NCBI GenBank assembly: GCA_022539475.1
Contig: VCMS01000168.1
Span: 55,651-119,650 of the forward strand
Length of the DNA: 64,000 nt
Source: Gracilaria domingensis
Taxonomy: Eukaryota; Rhodophyta; Florideophyceae; Gracilariales; Gracilariaceae
Direction of reading: 5' to 3'
Part shown: positions 29,882 to 39,145 of the stretch, piece by piece
Position numbering within the stretch: position 1 is the first letter of the stretch
Layout of the letters: every line of letters starts with the position of its first letter
The notes under the pieces: generated by a model
What the model was told of the DNA's origin: nothing
The model's database searches: none
The model's input: only the letters and a program-made list of their open reading frames with translations
Program-made: the position numbers and the translations under genes

Positions 29882-30869
29882 TGGGGAATCTCCACTAGGA
29901 TGTCCCAGTCCTGCTCCCTGTGAGGGATAGACTCAGCGATAGAACCCTCCGTCCGTACTCGAGTCCGGTGACAAGCCGGTTGTAAGACTGGAGACGGTGA
30001 CTGGCTATACCTACAGAGGTGGGATGCAAAGAACGGTGCAGATCCAGAGATGGAGTGTGATCCGAACCTGAACAAAGGGAAAGAAAAGGAGACCGTGTAA
30101 ACTGGGGAAAACTCACGGTAGAAACCACCGAAGCGGAGCCACGGACGGTGCCAACCGGCGGGAACAGGTCCCACAGCGGAGCGAATCACACAAAGGCGCC
30201 AAAAGTAAACCCAATACTGGGGCGGAAGCGATACCTGAACCAGGTGAACAAGTGTAAACAACAAGAGTAAACAGAGTGACAACAACAAAAATCAACAACA
30301 AGAACAAGACAAGGAACAACAAGAGACAACCGACACAGCGGTAAAGACAATCAAAGATCCAAAGATGGCGAGACAAGTGCTTCCTAAGTGACCCTGAGGG
30401 GTAGTAGTGCCGATACCAGTCGTGGTTACTCTCCAGATGGAGTTGTAGACCTACGTAGGCAGCGAGCTACTATAGCCCGATCCTGAACAGGATTCGACTT
30501 GAATGTCGACTCAGTTGTCCTTTTACTTGAAGGCTCAAGGGTAAGATCACCCGAGCATATATACTACTACTAAATCTACGGTGCACACCTCCCGAGGGTT
30601 CTACACGTGGACAACCCACTGTCAGGGGGTGGGGTAATTCCTAGCGGGCGTGGCACAATTATCTGCAGGCCAACCTCCACACGTGGCCAACTATCCCACT
30701 TACAATACACCTCCTACAGAGGATTCATCTATCAAGGCTCTATTAAAACGCTCAAAAAATTGCCCAAAATTAAAGGGAGTTTTCATAACTTCGCCACGTC
30801 AGCGGCCATCGGTACCATCTCATAATGAGCGGCATGATGCCTCTGATAGCGAAAAGCCGTTGCTCCACA
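29882..30869 (-). repeat. 5' LTR of the chromovirus
   Basis: 988 bp, partner of 18572-19563. It starts TGGGGAATCTCC and ends TTGCTCCACA on the plus strand. Differences from the left LTR are mostly single substitutions, clustered near both ends. Confidence 0.93.
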
Positions 30870-32770
30870 TCTTTATAGAGCCTCGCGGATCTCCTGGGTA
30901 ATGAAACCTTTGATAAATACGTCTGAAATGCGAGAGGGAAGTTTTAACCAAACGAAGGTACTGAAGGCGTAACCTTTTTTTTTGGAGAGTGGCAAACTAC
31001 TTATTGGCTACAGCATACCTATGATACTATACTGTGCGGCACAATTACTAGGTTTGAAAGCCGTTGGGACTCACCGCGCGTATTTCGACCGCGGCTGACG
31101 CTCCAAACCGCCCAGTCTGCTTACGACTGCTCAATGCTGGCGTACGTTTCCACTCGTTACACTTATACCTGACTGGATGACGGGACTTTACGCCCCGCTT
31201 ACGAACTTACTCGGATCGCGGCATTAAAACGTTCTCGCCTGACAAAGCGTTCTCATAAAAAATGGAAAAGATCAAGGCATTAAATCAGCTGCATGGAGTA
31301 AGCTTGCACCTAAAATGCAAGGCATGGTTTGGTTTGTCCAGTTTCTTTTCATGTTGTAGCGCACGCGTTAAGAGGTGTTTAAGCATCCTGACTTTTTGCT
31401 TAATGGCTTTTTAGTAGTCGTGGTTGTCGGCAAGGATCTCAATGTCGATTGCTGTTATCAAGCACATCAAGGATGTGCTACGTGACTCGTATGTTTGTCG
31501 AGAAGAAAGTACGGGCAAGTAGTGGAAGCCAAAGTGGTTTTATCCATCTTAATGAAGAGTTGCTGAGACGTATTTTGCAATTTAAAGGTTTGTTGGTTTG
31601 TTTTCAACGGAGTGTACCAATTGCACTTACTTGTTATGAATAAGTACGCGGAAACAAGGCTGACGAATGAATCACGGTAATGGGAATTTAGGTAGGTACT
31701 TATAAGGGTTTGATTTCTTGTTCAGAGCGAATGTTTGGTTTTACGTAGACTATTGTGGCGTTTTGCCAAAGTTCTTTTCAGATGTTTTTGGTGCTGCAGT
31801 AGTTCGCACGTTGATCGTGTCGCAGTTTTTGAACAAGCCCATAATCTGTCATCGATGAACGATGACCGCCGATGGTTATGGTTGTCGGTGGCGGTCGGAG
31901 TTCATTGGATTGTAGACATTCATGTTCACGTGCGTGTTGACAAAAAGCGTCCTATTTCAGGCCAACTGAAGAGCACGTGTACACGTTTTCGCGCTTGACT
32001 TTATTTCAAAATGTAAAAAGCAACTGGAAGCAAAAATTTATCTCTTACCGAAAGAAATCCCTTTTTTGAAAAGGGCTATTAGAAGTTTTGATTTTCTTCC
32101 TTGTTTTGCTGATGTTTTAATAGGCGCAATTGGTAAGCAAATTAGAAACGTTTGCTAACATCACATTGATCACACGCTTTATGTGCATGCAGCGTCCGTT
32201 AGATGCTTCGTGTGCTCATACAGCTCGCTTTTCGTCTTTTAGAGTGCCGAAAAGAGAGTTTCTATTTCGAGCAAGGAAAAAGAGTGTTGAGGAATTACTG
32301 TCAGAAATTTGACAGTATATCTACAGCGAAAGATTGCGGCAGATAGGCCGGGGCACATGACCTGTGAGGGAGAGAGACGTTTGTCTATTCTGTGAAAAAT
32401 GGGGCGAAGTTTGCTCTGTTAGCTTTGGAAGAGGGTGGCGTTTTTGGGCGTGGTACGAAAATAGACGGGGGCGCGTTCAGGGGGGGCTGCGGATGCGGTA
32501 CAGTACGCGCGGGCGCGCAGCGAGCGCGGGGCGCGCGTGCTGCGCGGGGGGGCGCGGGCGTGGCGCACGCGCGCGGCTCGCGCAAACAGCGCGCAATGCG
32601 CACTGCGCAATCACGCAATCGCGCGCTCACGCACAAAACGCGCGAGGCGCGCCCCACGCAAGCGCGCGCGCGGCACCAGCGAGCGCGTCCGCCCGAGTTG
32701 CCGTGTGCTCGCCCCGTGTGCTCGCCCCGTGCGCCGCTCCGCCGTGCGCCGCTCTGCCGTCGCGGCCCCC
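30870..32770. other. Intergenic stretch, no gene recognised
   Basis: About 1.9 kb between the chromovirus and the deaminase gene. Most of it is AT-leaning with only short ORFs and no recognisable domain. GC content rises abruptly from about 32,450 into a GCGC-rich leader of the deaminase. No tRNA, repeat or mobile signature found by eye. Confidence 0.5.
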
Positions 32771-34387
32771 ATGACGCGCAGCTGCGGCTCTATGCCGCCG
32801 AGCGCCCGGCTCCCAAAGAGCCGCCCTGCCGCCGGCTCCACCTCGCCCGCCGCCATCGCCGCGTCCGACCGCTCGCCGCGCGCCTCGCCGCACTCCTCCC
32901 CGCTCCGTCGCCCCTCCGTCATGGCTCCCACCTCGTCCATCCCCACCGAGCGCGTGCTGCTCAAGGAGATTGCGCTGCTGTGGACTGGTGAGGACGACCG
33001 TCTGCTCACCGGCTGCTCAATTGTCGTCGACTCCGGCATCATCCAGTGGGTCGGCCCCCACGACCGCCTGCCCACGTCGCTGCGCGCGTCGCCCTGCTCC
33101 ACCGTCGACATGAGCGCCTGCCTCGTCACGCCCGGGCTCGTCAACACGCACCACCACATGTACCAGAGCCTCACCAAGTGCTTTGCGCGCAACGCGTCGC
33201 TGTTCGACTGGCTGCAGACGCTGTTCCCCGTGTGGAACTTCCTCACCGCCGACATGGTGTACAAGTCGGCGCGCTTCGCAATGGCCGAGCTGCTGCTGTC
33301 CGGCTGCACGCTCACGTCCGACCTGCTGTACCTGTACCCCAACGACGTGACGCTGGACGACACCATCCGCGCCGCAAAGGAGCTGGGCATGCGCTTCCAC
33401 CCGTGCCGCGGCGCCGTGTCGGTGGGCGAGAGCGACGGCGGGCTGCCGCCGGACACGCTGGTGGAGGACGAGACGCACATCCTGCGCGACATGCGCCGTG
33501 TGATCGATCGTTACCACGACGAGCGTGACGGCGCCATGGTGCGCATCGCACTGGCGCCGTGCTCGCCGTTCAGCGTGTCGGAGCAGCTGATGAAGAAGAC
33601 GGCCGCGCTGGCGCGCTCGCACAAGAACGTCATGCTGCACACGCACTTTGCCGAGAACGCGTCCGACATCGACTACATGCGCACCAACGTGCAGAAGGGG
33701 CTGGTGGAGTTTCTGGAGCACTGCGGGTGGAACGAGAGCGACTGCTGGTTTGCGCACTGCGTCAAGCTGCGCGACGACGACGACGACGGGCGCTTCGAGT
33801 CGTCGCTGGACTACTTTGCGCGGCGGTCGCTGGGCGTGTCGCACTGCCCGACGTCCAACTGCCGGCTGGGGTCGGGCGTGGCGCCGGTGTCGCAGATGGT
33901 GAAGCGCGGCATCCCGGTGAGCATCGGCGTGGACGGGTCGGCGAGCAACGACTCGGGCAACCTGCTGGCGGAGGCGCGCATGGCGCTGATGGTGGCGCGC
34001 GTGAAGGAGGAGAGCGCGTCGGCGCTGACGACGTCGGACGTGCTGCGCATGGCCACGTCGGGCGGCGCGCGCGTGCTGGCGCGCGGCGACGTCGGGCAGC
34101 TGCGCGCGGGCATGTGCGCGGACGTGGCGGCGTGGCGGCTGGACGCGCCGGCGTTCGCGGGCTCGTTCCACAGCCACGAGGCGGTGCTGAGCGCGCTGGT
34201 GCTGGGCAACGGGGGGGACCTCAAGGCGGACTACGTGATGGTGAACGGGGTGGAGGTGGTGCGGGGGGGGGAGCTGAGCGGCGAGAAGGACATGGTGACG
34301 ATCACGCGGGAGCACCAGGAGGCGGCGATGAAGCTGTGGGCGATAGCGTCGGACCAGCTGTCGCGCGGCGGCGCGGCGCGGCCATGA
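32771..34387 (+). CDS. 8-oxoguanine deaminase-like amidohydrolase
   Basis: 538 residues from the ATG at 32771; the conserved domain begins at the internal Met at 32921. Metal and catalytic motifs of the amidohydrolase superfamily are intact: NTHHHMYQ (about residue 125), LHTHFAEN (about 289), WFAHCV (about 328) and GVDGSASNDSG (about 386). The surrounding sequence (SLFDWLQTLFPVWNF, SGCTLTSDLLYLYPND, LGMRFHPCRGAVSVGESDGG, APCSPFSVSEQLM) matches bacterial 8-oxoguanine deaminases of the AtzB/TrzN branch. These convert 8-oxoguanine to urate in purine salvage or detoxification. The Ser/Pro/Arg-rich first 50 residues could be an organelle transit peptide. Third codon positions are almost all G or C, unlike neighbours. 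A bacterial origin by transfer is likely but unproven. Guanine deaminase activity cannot be excluded. Confidence 0.85.
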   Translation: MTRSCGSMPPSARLPKSRPAAGSTSPAAIAASDRSPRASPHSSPLRRPSVMAPTSSIPTERVLLKEIALLWTGEDDRLLTGCSIVVDSGIIQWVGPHDRLPTSLRASPCSTVDMSACLVTPGLVNTHHHMYQSLTKCFARNASLFDWLQTLFPVWNFLTADMVYKSARFAMAELLLSGCTLTSDLLYLYPNDVTLDDTIRAAKELGMRFHPCRGAVSVGESDGGLPPDTLVEDETHILRDMRRVIDRYHDERDGAMVRIALAPCSPFSVSEQLMKKTAALARSHKNVMLHTHFAENASDIDYMRTNVQKGLVEFLEHCGWNESDCWFAHCVKLRDDDDDGRFESSLDYFARRSLGVSHCPTSNCRLGSGVAPVSQMVKRGIPVSIGVDGSASNDSGNLLAEARMALMVARVKEESASALTTSDVLRMATSGGARVLARGDVGQLRAGMCADVAAWRLDAPAFAGSFHSHEAVLSALVLGNGGDLKADYVMVNGVEVVRGGELSGEKDMVTITREHQEAAMKLWAIASDQLSRGGAARP

Positions 34388-35098
34388 CTTACGGGCCGCG
34401 GGCGTTATTGGCTGTTGTAAAAAGGGATGAGCTGGCGAGATTGCAGCGGCGGCAGCCAGCCAGCGCGCGCCACGCCGCACGCCACAAGCGGTGTTATAGC
34501 GCGCCGCGAGCAGCCGCCACGTCGCGCGCAGAATGCAGCGATTAAGCCGCCGCCGCCGTCCCGTTAACCTTCGCTGAGAGTGGCCGCTATAATATCTTGC
34601 TTCGGCCGCTCGGCCACCGCCGCAGGCGCGCCGCCGCGAGGTCGCGATCCGGTGCGGCGCGTTCGTACTGTAGGAGATGGTGTGGCGGTGGTGCCTCCTG
34701 TGCGCCGAGTGGAATACCGTATCGGCTGCCGCCGTGAGGTCTGGACTGGCGGCACCTGGCGGCGGAGCTCATCTCCCGCAACCGCGGCGTCGTGGCTATC
34801 CTTATACCGCCGCTACGTGTACGTGTACGTGTAGTATCTACTGAATCTCTGCTAGTGATTGGCCCGATGTGTCAGCGCACGCGTCAGCCGCGTCACCCCG
34901 GCGCCGCCCCACGTGTGCCCCGCCCATTGGTCGCGCGCGGCCAGCAAGAACCCCCGCCGCGCGCCAATCACACGCCACCATTTGCACACATCTCAAATGG
35001 CATCAGCAGTGCGCCAGCAGTGACAGCTGCGCAGATCGAATGCGCCGCTTTTTTTCATTTGCCCCGTCGAGCCGCATGCGCAGCCCCCGCCGGCGACG
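34388..35098. other. GC-rich intergenic stretch
   Basis: No gene recognised. It presumably holds the deaminase 3' end and the 5' end of the non-LTR element, whose exact start I cannot fix. A T-run TTTTTTTTCATTTG lies about 50 bp before ORF1. Confidence 0.5.
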
Positions 35099-36124
35099 AT
35101 GCAATCGCGTAGCCAGCCTGCAAACAGCGACCAACCAACCAGCAACGACGAAGCGCATGAGAACAATGCAGTCGACCCAACCAAATTCACGTACGCCGAC
35201 GTTCTCAAAAGCCGACTCCCGCAACCAAAAGTCCTTAAAGCAAGCCGCCTGCCAGCATTCACCGCAGACAACGTAACTCAAAGGAACGAATTCAACGCAA
35301 ACGATGTTTGCTTGTCAAAGAAAGCAATACTACGCTTCCATCGCACTGCACTCAACACAATCGGTCATGAGAAGAAGAAGTTTGCGCTACTACGTACGTC
35401 AGCAGAGCAACCACCGATGCAGAATCCGTTTAACATTACCAGGTGTCTAGCCGAAGCGGGCATCCGTGAACCGCTCACGCTAGTTAAATCGGGAGACCCA
35501 CGCACTTTCCTGCTCTTTGGACCGGAAAGCTGCCTCCCGCTGCTGCAACCGGCCTACGAACGTTTCTATGACATCACCACCCGCCATTGCCGAATTCAGC
35601 GACTCCCCAAGCTCATCGTTGAGCCCGTGGACGACCTTCTGTCACTGTGCGCTGGCGAAAACGCAACCAACGACTTGACGCAGCTGATCGTCAAACTGAG
35701 AGAGGAAATATCGCGCCTAGAGGACAAAACCACTATCTGGAGGCCCCGTCTTTACTTTGCCGACGCTCTGCGTGAGAACGAAGAGTATTGCTATGCTCAC
35801 CTGAGACAGCTTGATCCCTCCTGTGATATGCCCCCACTACCACCACGAGCAATTGCGGCGAACCGCCCCGACAGTGTGCCCACCCATACTGAAAGAAACC
35901 GCCAGCACAATATCGCTTTGAACCGTGCTTCTGACCCAACGATTACAGAAGACTGCCACATGACCCCCGCTATACGACGCAACAATGCAGCTTCACGCCC
36001 GTTGAGCAGCCGTTCACCCGCTCTTAGTCGCTCTGACGCAACCACGAACCGCTTCACGCCATTGCAGAACCACCCTGATTACATTGCGGCGCCCGCATCC
36101 AACGTTCTTCCATCTGTCAATTAG
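35099..36124 (+). CDS. ORF1 protein of the non-LTR retrotransposon
   Basis: 341 residues. The N-terminus has FTYADVLKSRLPQPK, a pattern seen near the start of many ORF1 proteins. The middle part (ILRFHRTALNTIGHEKKKFA, then RCLAEAGIREPLTLVKSGDP) suggests a compact domain, followed by a short helix (LTQLIVKLREEISRLEDK) and a disordered Arg/Ser/Pro-rich tail. No zinc knuckle or RRM signature could be confirmed. By position it should be the nucleic-acid-binding partner of the reverse transcriptase. The ORF starts at an ATG with no upstream Met in frame nearby. Confidence 0.6.
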   Translation: MQSRSQPANSDQPTSNDEAHENNAVDPTKFTYADVLKSRLPQPKVLKASRLPAFTADNVTQRNEFNANDVCLSKKAILRFHRTALNTIGHEKKKFALLRTSAEQPPMQNPFNITRCLAEAGIREPLTLVKSGDPRTFLLFGPESCLPLLQPAYERFYDITTRHCRIQRLPKLIVEPVDDLLSLCAGENATNDLTQLIVKLREEISRLEDKTTIWRPRLYFADALRENEEYCYAHLRQLDPSCDMPPLPPRAIAANRPDSVPTHTERNRQHNIALNRASDPTITEDCHMTPAIRRNNAASRPLSSRSPALSRSDATTNRFTPLQNHPDYIAAPASNVLPSVN

Positions 36125-36160
36125 AGAGAGCCCTCCACACTACAACAGTCCTCTAGCATC

Positions 36161-39037
36161 ATGCCGGTCCCACCTACCGTTGGTGACTGTCCCTCCATTC
36201 CAACGGTCATGAATCTTCGCCTCTCAACTGTGGAATTCCTCCCACGCTCCCTTCGTCTCGACTACATCGAGCTCTACTACCACCTCCTCCACAACTACAA
36301 TACTGCCCGTACGCCGGCACTCCAAGAACACTGCCTCACGCGACTCATCGCAACCCCCAAGCTAGTCTTCCGCCGAAATGGACGTGGGGAACCTCGTAAC
36401 AGAAACCGTCCTTCCCTAGCGCGCTCCATCAAAAGGAGGATACTGCTAGCCCTGCAGGGCGAATGGTACACTCTCCTTGACGAGGCCCGCTTGGCACACC
36501 TACAAGTCCCGAACCAACTGTCATCACCACCGTGTAAACTCCGCAGAGCCCGCAAAGCATTCCTCCAGGGTGAGTACACCAAGGCATGTGCTGTGTTAAG
36601 CTCTCAAACACAGCCAGTGACCCCATCTCTCGAGGCAGCTGACGCTCTATCCCAACTCCACCCATCACCATCCATTCCGATCCAACCCACACCACTCTCG
36701 CAACTCCCACCCCCGCTGTCATTCAATGAAGCATCTGTGCGTCGCGCACTGCAGGAGACCTCAAAATCACCCTCGCCAGGTCCAGATGGTATGCGTCCGC
36801 TTTTTCTAAAGTATCTCGCAGCAACTCCAGGCGGTCAGCCCCCTGACCGTCCAATAATGAAAGAAGTGACTACTTTCATCAACGCGGTTGTCGCGGGGAA
36901 GCTGCCCATGGGTAGTGAGCAGTGGTTCTCCACTGGCAATCTCATAGGCATTGCAAAACCACGCTCAACGAAGCTTCGTCCATTGGCGATCGGCCTGGTG
37001 TGGAGACGATTCATTGCCCGTATGGTAGCCAAGGCAATGTCACGAGACAATGAAGTGCAGTCTTACCTACGCCCACACCAACTAGGCGTAGGGACCCCAT
37101 GCGGCAGTGAAGCAATATTGCACATTCTCCGTAATGTCGCCAATAAGCTACGTAGAGAAGACCTCGTGCTGATCAGTATCGATGCAACAAATGCGTTTAA
37201 CGCAATTGAACGCCAGCTGATCCTCAAAGCCACGATCGAACACTGCCCCTCCATGGCACGCTTCGTGCAATACTGTTATTGTGCACCCATCCCGCTCCGA
37301 TTTGGCACCTTCATCATCGAAAGCAAAACCGGTACCCAACAGGGAGACCCATTGAGCCCGTTGCTTTTTGCGCTCGCTCTCCATCCCCTCGCTCTGAAGC
37401 TACAAAACCAATTCAACCCCGTCCTTAATCTCTTCTATTCGGATGATGGCAACGTGCTTATCAAGAGAAATGCGGCGACAACTTTCCTATCAGCCCTGAA
37501 CACCGAGGGTGCCCGAATCGGTTACGTCCCAAACCTGCAGAAAACCTTCGCGTGGTGGTGGCGTACACCGACCATCCCCTTCTTTTCAGCAGCGATTAAC
37601 AAAGAGAACGCTATCCAGGTGCTTGGCGGTCCGATAGGGCACGGCAGCGCCGTGAAAAAGCTCTTACGATCCGGCCGGGACAAGCAAGAATCTTTGCGCG
37701 AAGCCCTGATATCTCTCAACGATCCGAACATGGCCCTAACCTTGATGCGCTTTTGCGCAGGCTCTTGTAAGCTGACCTATATGTTGCGAACCACCCCGCC
37801 GCACTTAACCTCGGTTGAGGTCGAACATTTCGACGAACAACAGCGAAGGGTGTTTCAAAAGATACATAGGCCAGTTTCTCCACAAGGCTGGCGTAGAGCA
37901 TGCTTGCCTTTCAGCAAAGGCGGACTCGGACTTTCGAGCGCTTCCTGGATACTCAGAGCGGCATTCGTGTCCTCGTTCATGGCAGCATGGGCTCTCATAA
38001 ATTCAGAGATCCAGCGCGCGCTGCAACCGTATGGAGTCACGCCATCACACTACGTCAGACTGGCGCAAATTACCAATGTAGTGAAACAAGCCTACTCACT
38101 GCCTTCCGAGTTCACGTTTGACTCTTTGTCGGCGAGAGCGAATGAGCGCGGTTTCATCGCCAAACTGCAACACTCATACACTGATGCAATCGTCGAGCAG
38201 ATTGCAAAACTCGAATCACCGCCGCAGACAGAGACGTTTCCCAACCGACTGCGCCGCGCGCGTCTAAAGTCGGTGTCTACGACCGAGGCTAACCTGTGCT
38301 TCACTTCCTTCACCCATCCAACACGAAACCCCTCTCCCCCGCCTGAGATATTCAAAACGATGATCGACCTCAGGCTCGGAGAAAGATTATTTTCCAGAGC
38401 TCCATGTCCCATGTGTGCGCACTCAAACATTGCCTCCGTTCCACAACTCGACGCTCTCGGGTACCACGCCATGGTTTGTCCAATTGGCGTCGGCTCCACC
38501 CGCCGACATAATGCACTTCGGGACGCTTTCTATACGTTTCTGAGACGCCCTCCGCTTTGTTTGCACGTCACACGGGAATGGCCTTTTCCATCGCAGCAGC
38601 ACCTCCCCGAAAGCCAGCAATGGCGTCTAGATCTTGTCATCGACGACATGCGATTCAGTCCAAAGCCCTGTGGCGTCGATGTTACTGTTGTAAGCCCCAG
38701 CAGCAGAAACTTTGCGCTGGCGGCATCACGTACAGCAGGAGCGGCGGCTTCGAAGGCGGAAGCTGCCAAATGCGCAAAGTATTCAGCGCTGTGTACGACG
38801 AACAACGTCGAGTTCGCGCCGTTCGCGTTTGATGTCCACGGCGGTCTGGGAGAGTCAGCGAAACAATTCGCCCACCGTATCGCCGAATATGTCAGCGGCG
38901 TTCGCGGCACAAATCCTATCACCGAATATCACACGTTCATACTCAGCTTGGAGAGAACGGTGCTCCAGTTCACTGCAGCGGCCGTCAACCGACGACGCCT
39001 AACGACTGACACTGCGTTTTACGGCGTGTCCACTTAG
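36161..39037 (+). CDS. ORF2 protein: reverse transcriptase with restriction-like endonuclease
   Basis: 958 residues. Reverse transcriptase motifs in order: SKSPSPGPDGMRPLFLKYL (about residue 204), KLRPLAIGLVWRRFIARMV, ISIDATNAFNAIE with the first catalytic Asp (about 341), GTQQGDPLSPLLFALAL (about 391) and LFYSDDGNVLI with the Asp pair (about 427). The C-terminus has CPMCAHSNIASVPQLDALG and HAMVCP (CCHC-type), RRHNALRDAFYTFL and LDLVIDD...GVDVTVVSP. The last matches the restriction-like endonuclease of R2-type elements, which nicks the target for target-primed reverse transcription. All catalytic residues look intact and there are no stops, so this may be an active copy. It ends 108 bp before the enolase ATG. 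Confidence 0.9.
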   Translation: MPVPPTVGDCPSIPTVMNLRLSTVEFLPRSLRLDYIELYYHLLHNYNTARTPALQEHCLTRLIATPKLVFRRNGRGEPRNRNRPSLARSIKRRILLALQGEWYTLLDEARLAHLQVPNQLSSPPCKLRRARKAFLQGEYTKACAVLSSQTQPVTPSLEAADALSQLHPSPSIPIQPTPLSQLPPPLSFNEASVRRALQETSKSPSPGPDGMRPLFLKYLAATPGGQPPDRPIMKEVTTFINAVVAGKLPMGSEQWFSTGNLIGIAKPRSTKLRPLAIGLVWRRFIARMVAKAMSRDNEVQSYLRPHQLGVGTPCGSEAILHILRNVANKLRREDLVLISIDATNAFNAIERQLILKATIEHCPSMARFVQYCYCAPIPLRFGTFIIESKTGTQQGDPLSPLLFALALHPLALKLQNQFNPVLNLFYSDDGNVLIKRNAATTFLSALNTEGARIGYVPNLQKTFAWWWRTPTIPFFSAAINKENAIQVLGGPIGHGSAVKKLLRSGRDKQESLREALISLNDPNMALTLMRFCAGSCKLTYMLRTTPPHLTSVEVEHFDEQQRRVFQKIHRPVSPQGWRRACLPFSKGGLGLSSASWILRAAFVSSFMAAWALINSEIQRALQPYGVTPSHYVRLAQITNVVKQAYSLPSEFTFDSLSARANERGFIAKLQHSYTDAIVEQIAKLESPPQTETFPNRLRRARLKSVSTTEANLCFTSFTHPTRNPSPPPEIFKTMIDLRLGERLFSRAPCPMCAHSNIASVPQLDALGYHAMVCPIGVGSTRRHNALRDAFYTFLRRPPLCLHVTREWPFPSQQHLPESQQWRLDLVIDDMRFSPKPCGVDVTVVSPSSRNFALAASRTAGAAASKAEAAKCAKYSALCTTNNVEFAPFAFDVHGGLGESAKQFAHRIAEYVSGVRGTNPITEYHTFILSLERTVLQFTAAAVNRRRLTTDTAFYGVST

Positions 39038-39060
39038 TGCAACGTGTTCTTAAATCTCAT

Positions 39061-39066
39061 AAATAA
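39061..39066 (+). terminator. Polyadenylation signal of the non-LTR element
   Basis: AATAAA 23 bp after the ORF2 stop. It would have to act within the 80 bp left before the enolase start codon. Confidence 0.5.
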
Positions 39067-39145
39067 AGGTTTCGTTCGTTCGCCCCCCTTCGATCCACAC
39101 GCACCCCCGTCGAGCGCCTCACAGCCCGATCCCCATCCCCACACC

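Larger units (their letters stand above)
18572..30869 (-). mobile_element. Ty3/gypsy chromovirus retrotransposon, degenerate, with antisense ORF
   Basis: A complete LTR-to-LTR element of about 12.3 kb in minus orientation: 5' LTR 29882-30869, gag, protease, reverse transcriptase, RNase H, integrase, chromodomain, a long antisense ORF, polypurine tract, 3' LTR 18572-19563. The pol order with integrase after RNase H and a chromodomain makes it a chromovirus. It is dead as it stands: gag and pol carry several stops and at least one frameshift. By eye the LTRs differ at 30-odd sites and one 4-bp gap over about 990 bp. No matching target duplication is seen at the outer ends (ACGTA on the left, TCTTT on the right). 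No convincing tRNA primer site was recognised. Confidence 0.92.
35099..39066 (+). mobile_element. Non-LTR retrotransposon, two intact ORFs, restriction-like endonuclease type
   Basis: ORF1 (35099-36124) and ORF2 (36161-39037) are 36 bp apart in the same direction, both uninterrupted, followed by an AATAAA at 39061-39066. ORF2 has a reverse transcriptase and a C-terminal CCHC plus PD-(D/E)xK-like region, and no N-terminal apurinic endonuclease. The exact 5' and 3' ends and target duplication are not resolved. No poly-A tail is visible. It ends in the promoter-proximal DNA of the enolase gene. Confidence 0.8.

Noticed and set aside
33017-34480. Long minus-strand ORF of 487 codons (and several others) opposite the deaminase
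   Set aside because: Arg/His-rich shadow of a very GC-rich gene; the plus-strand frame has clear amidohydrolase motifs.
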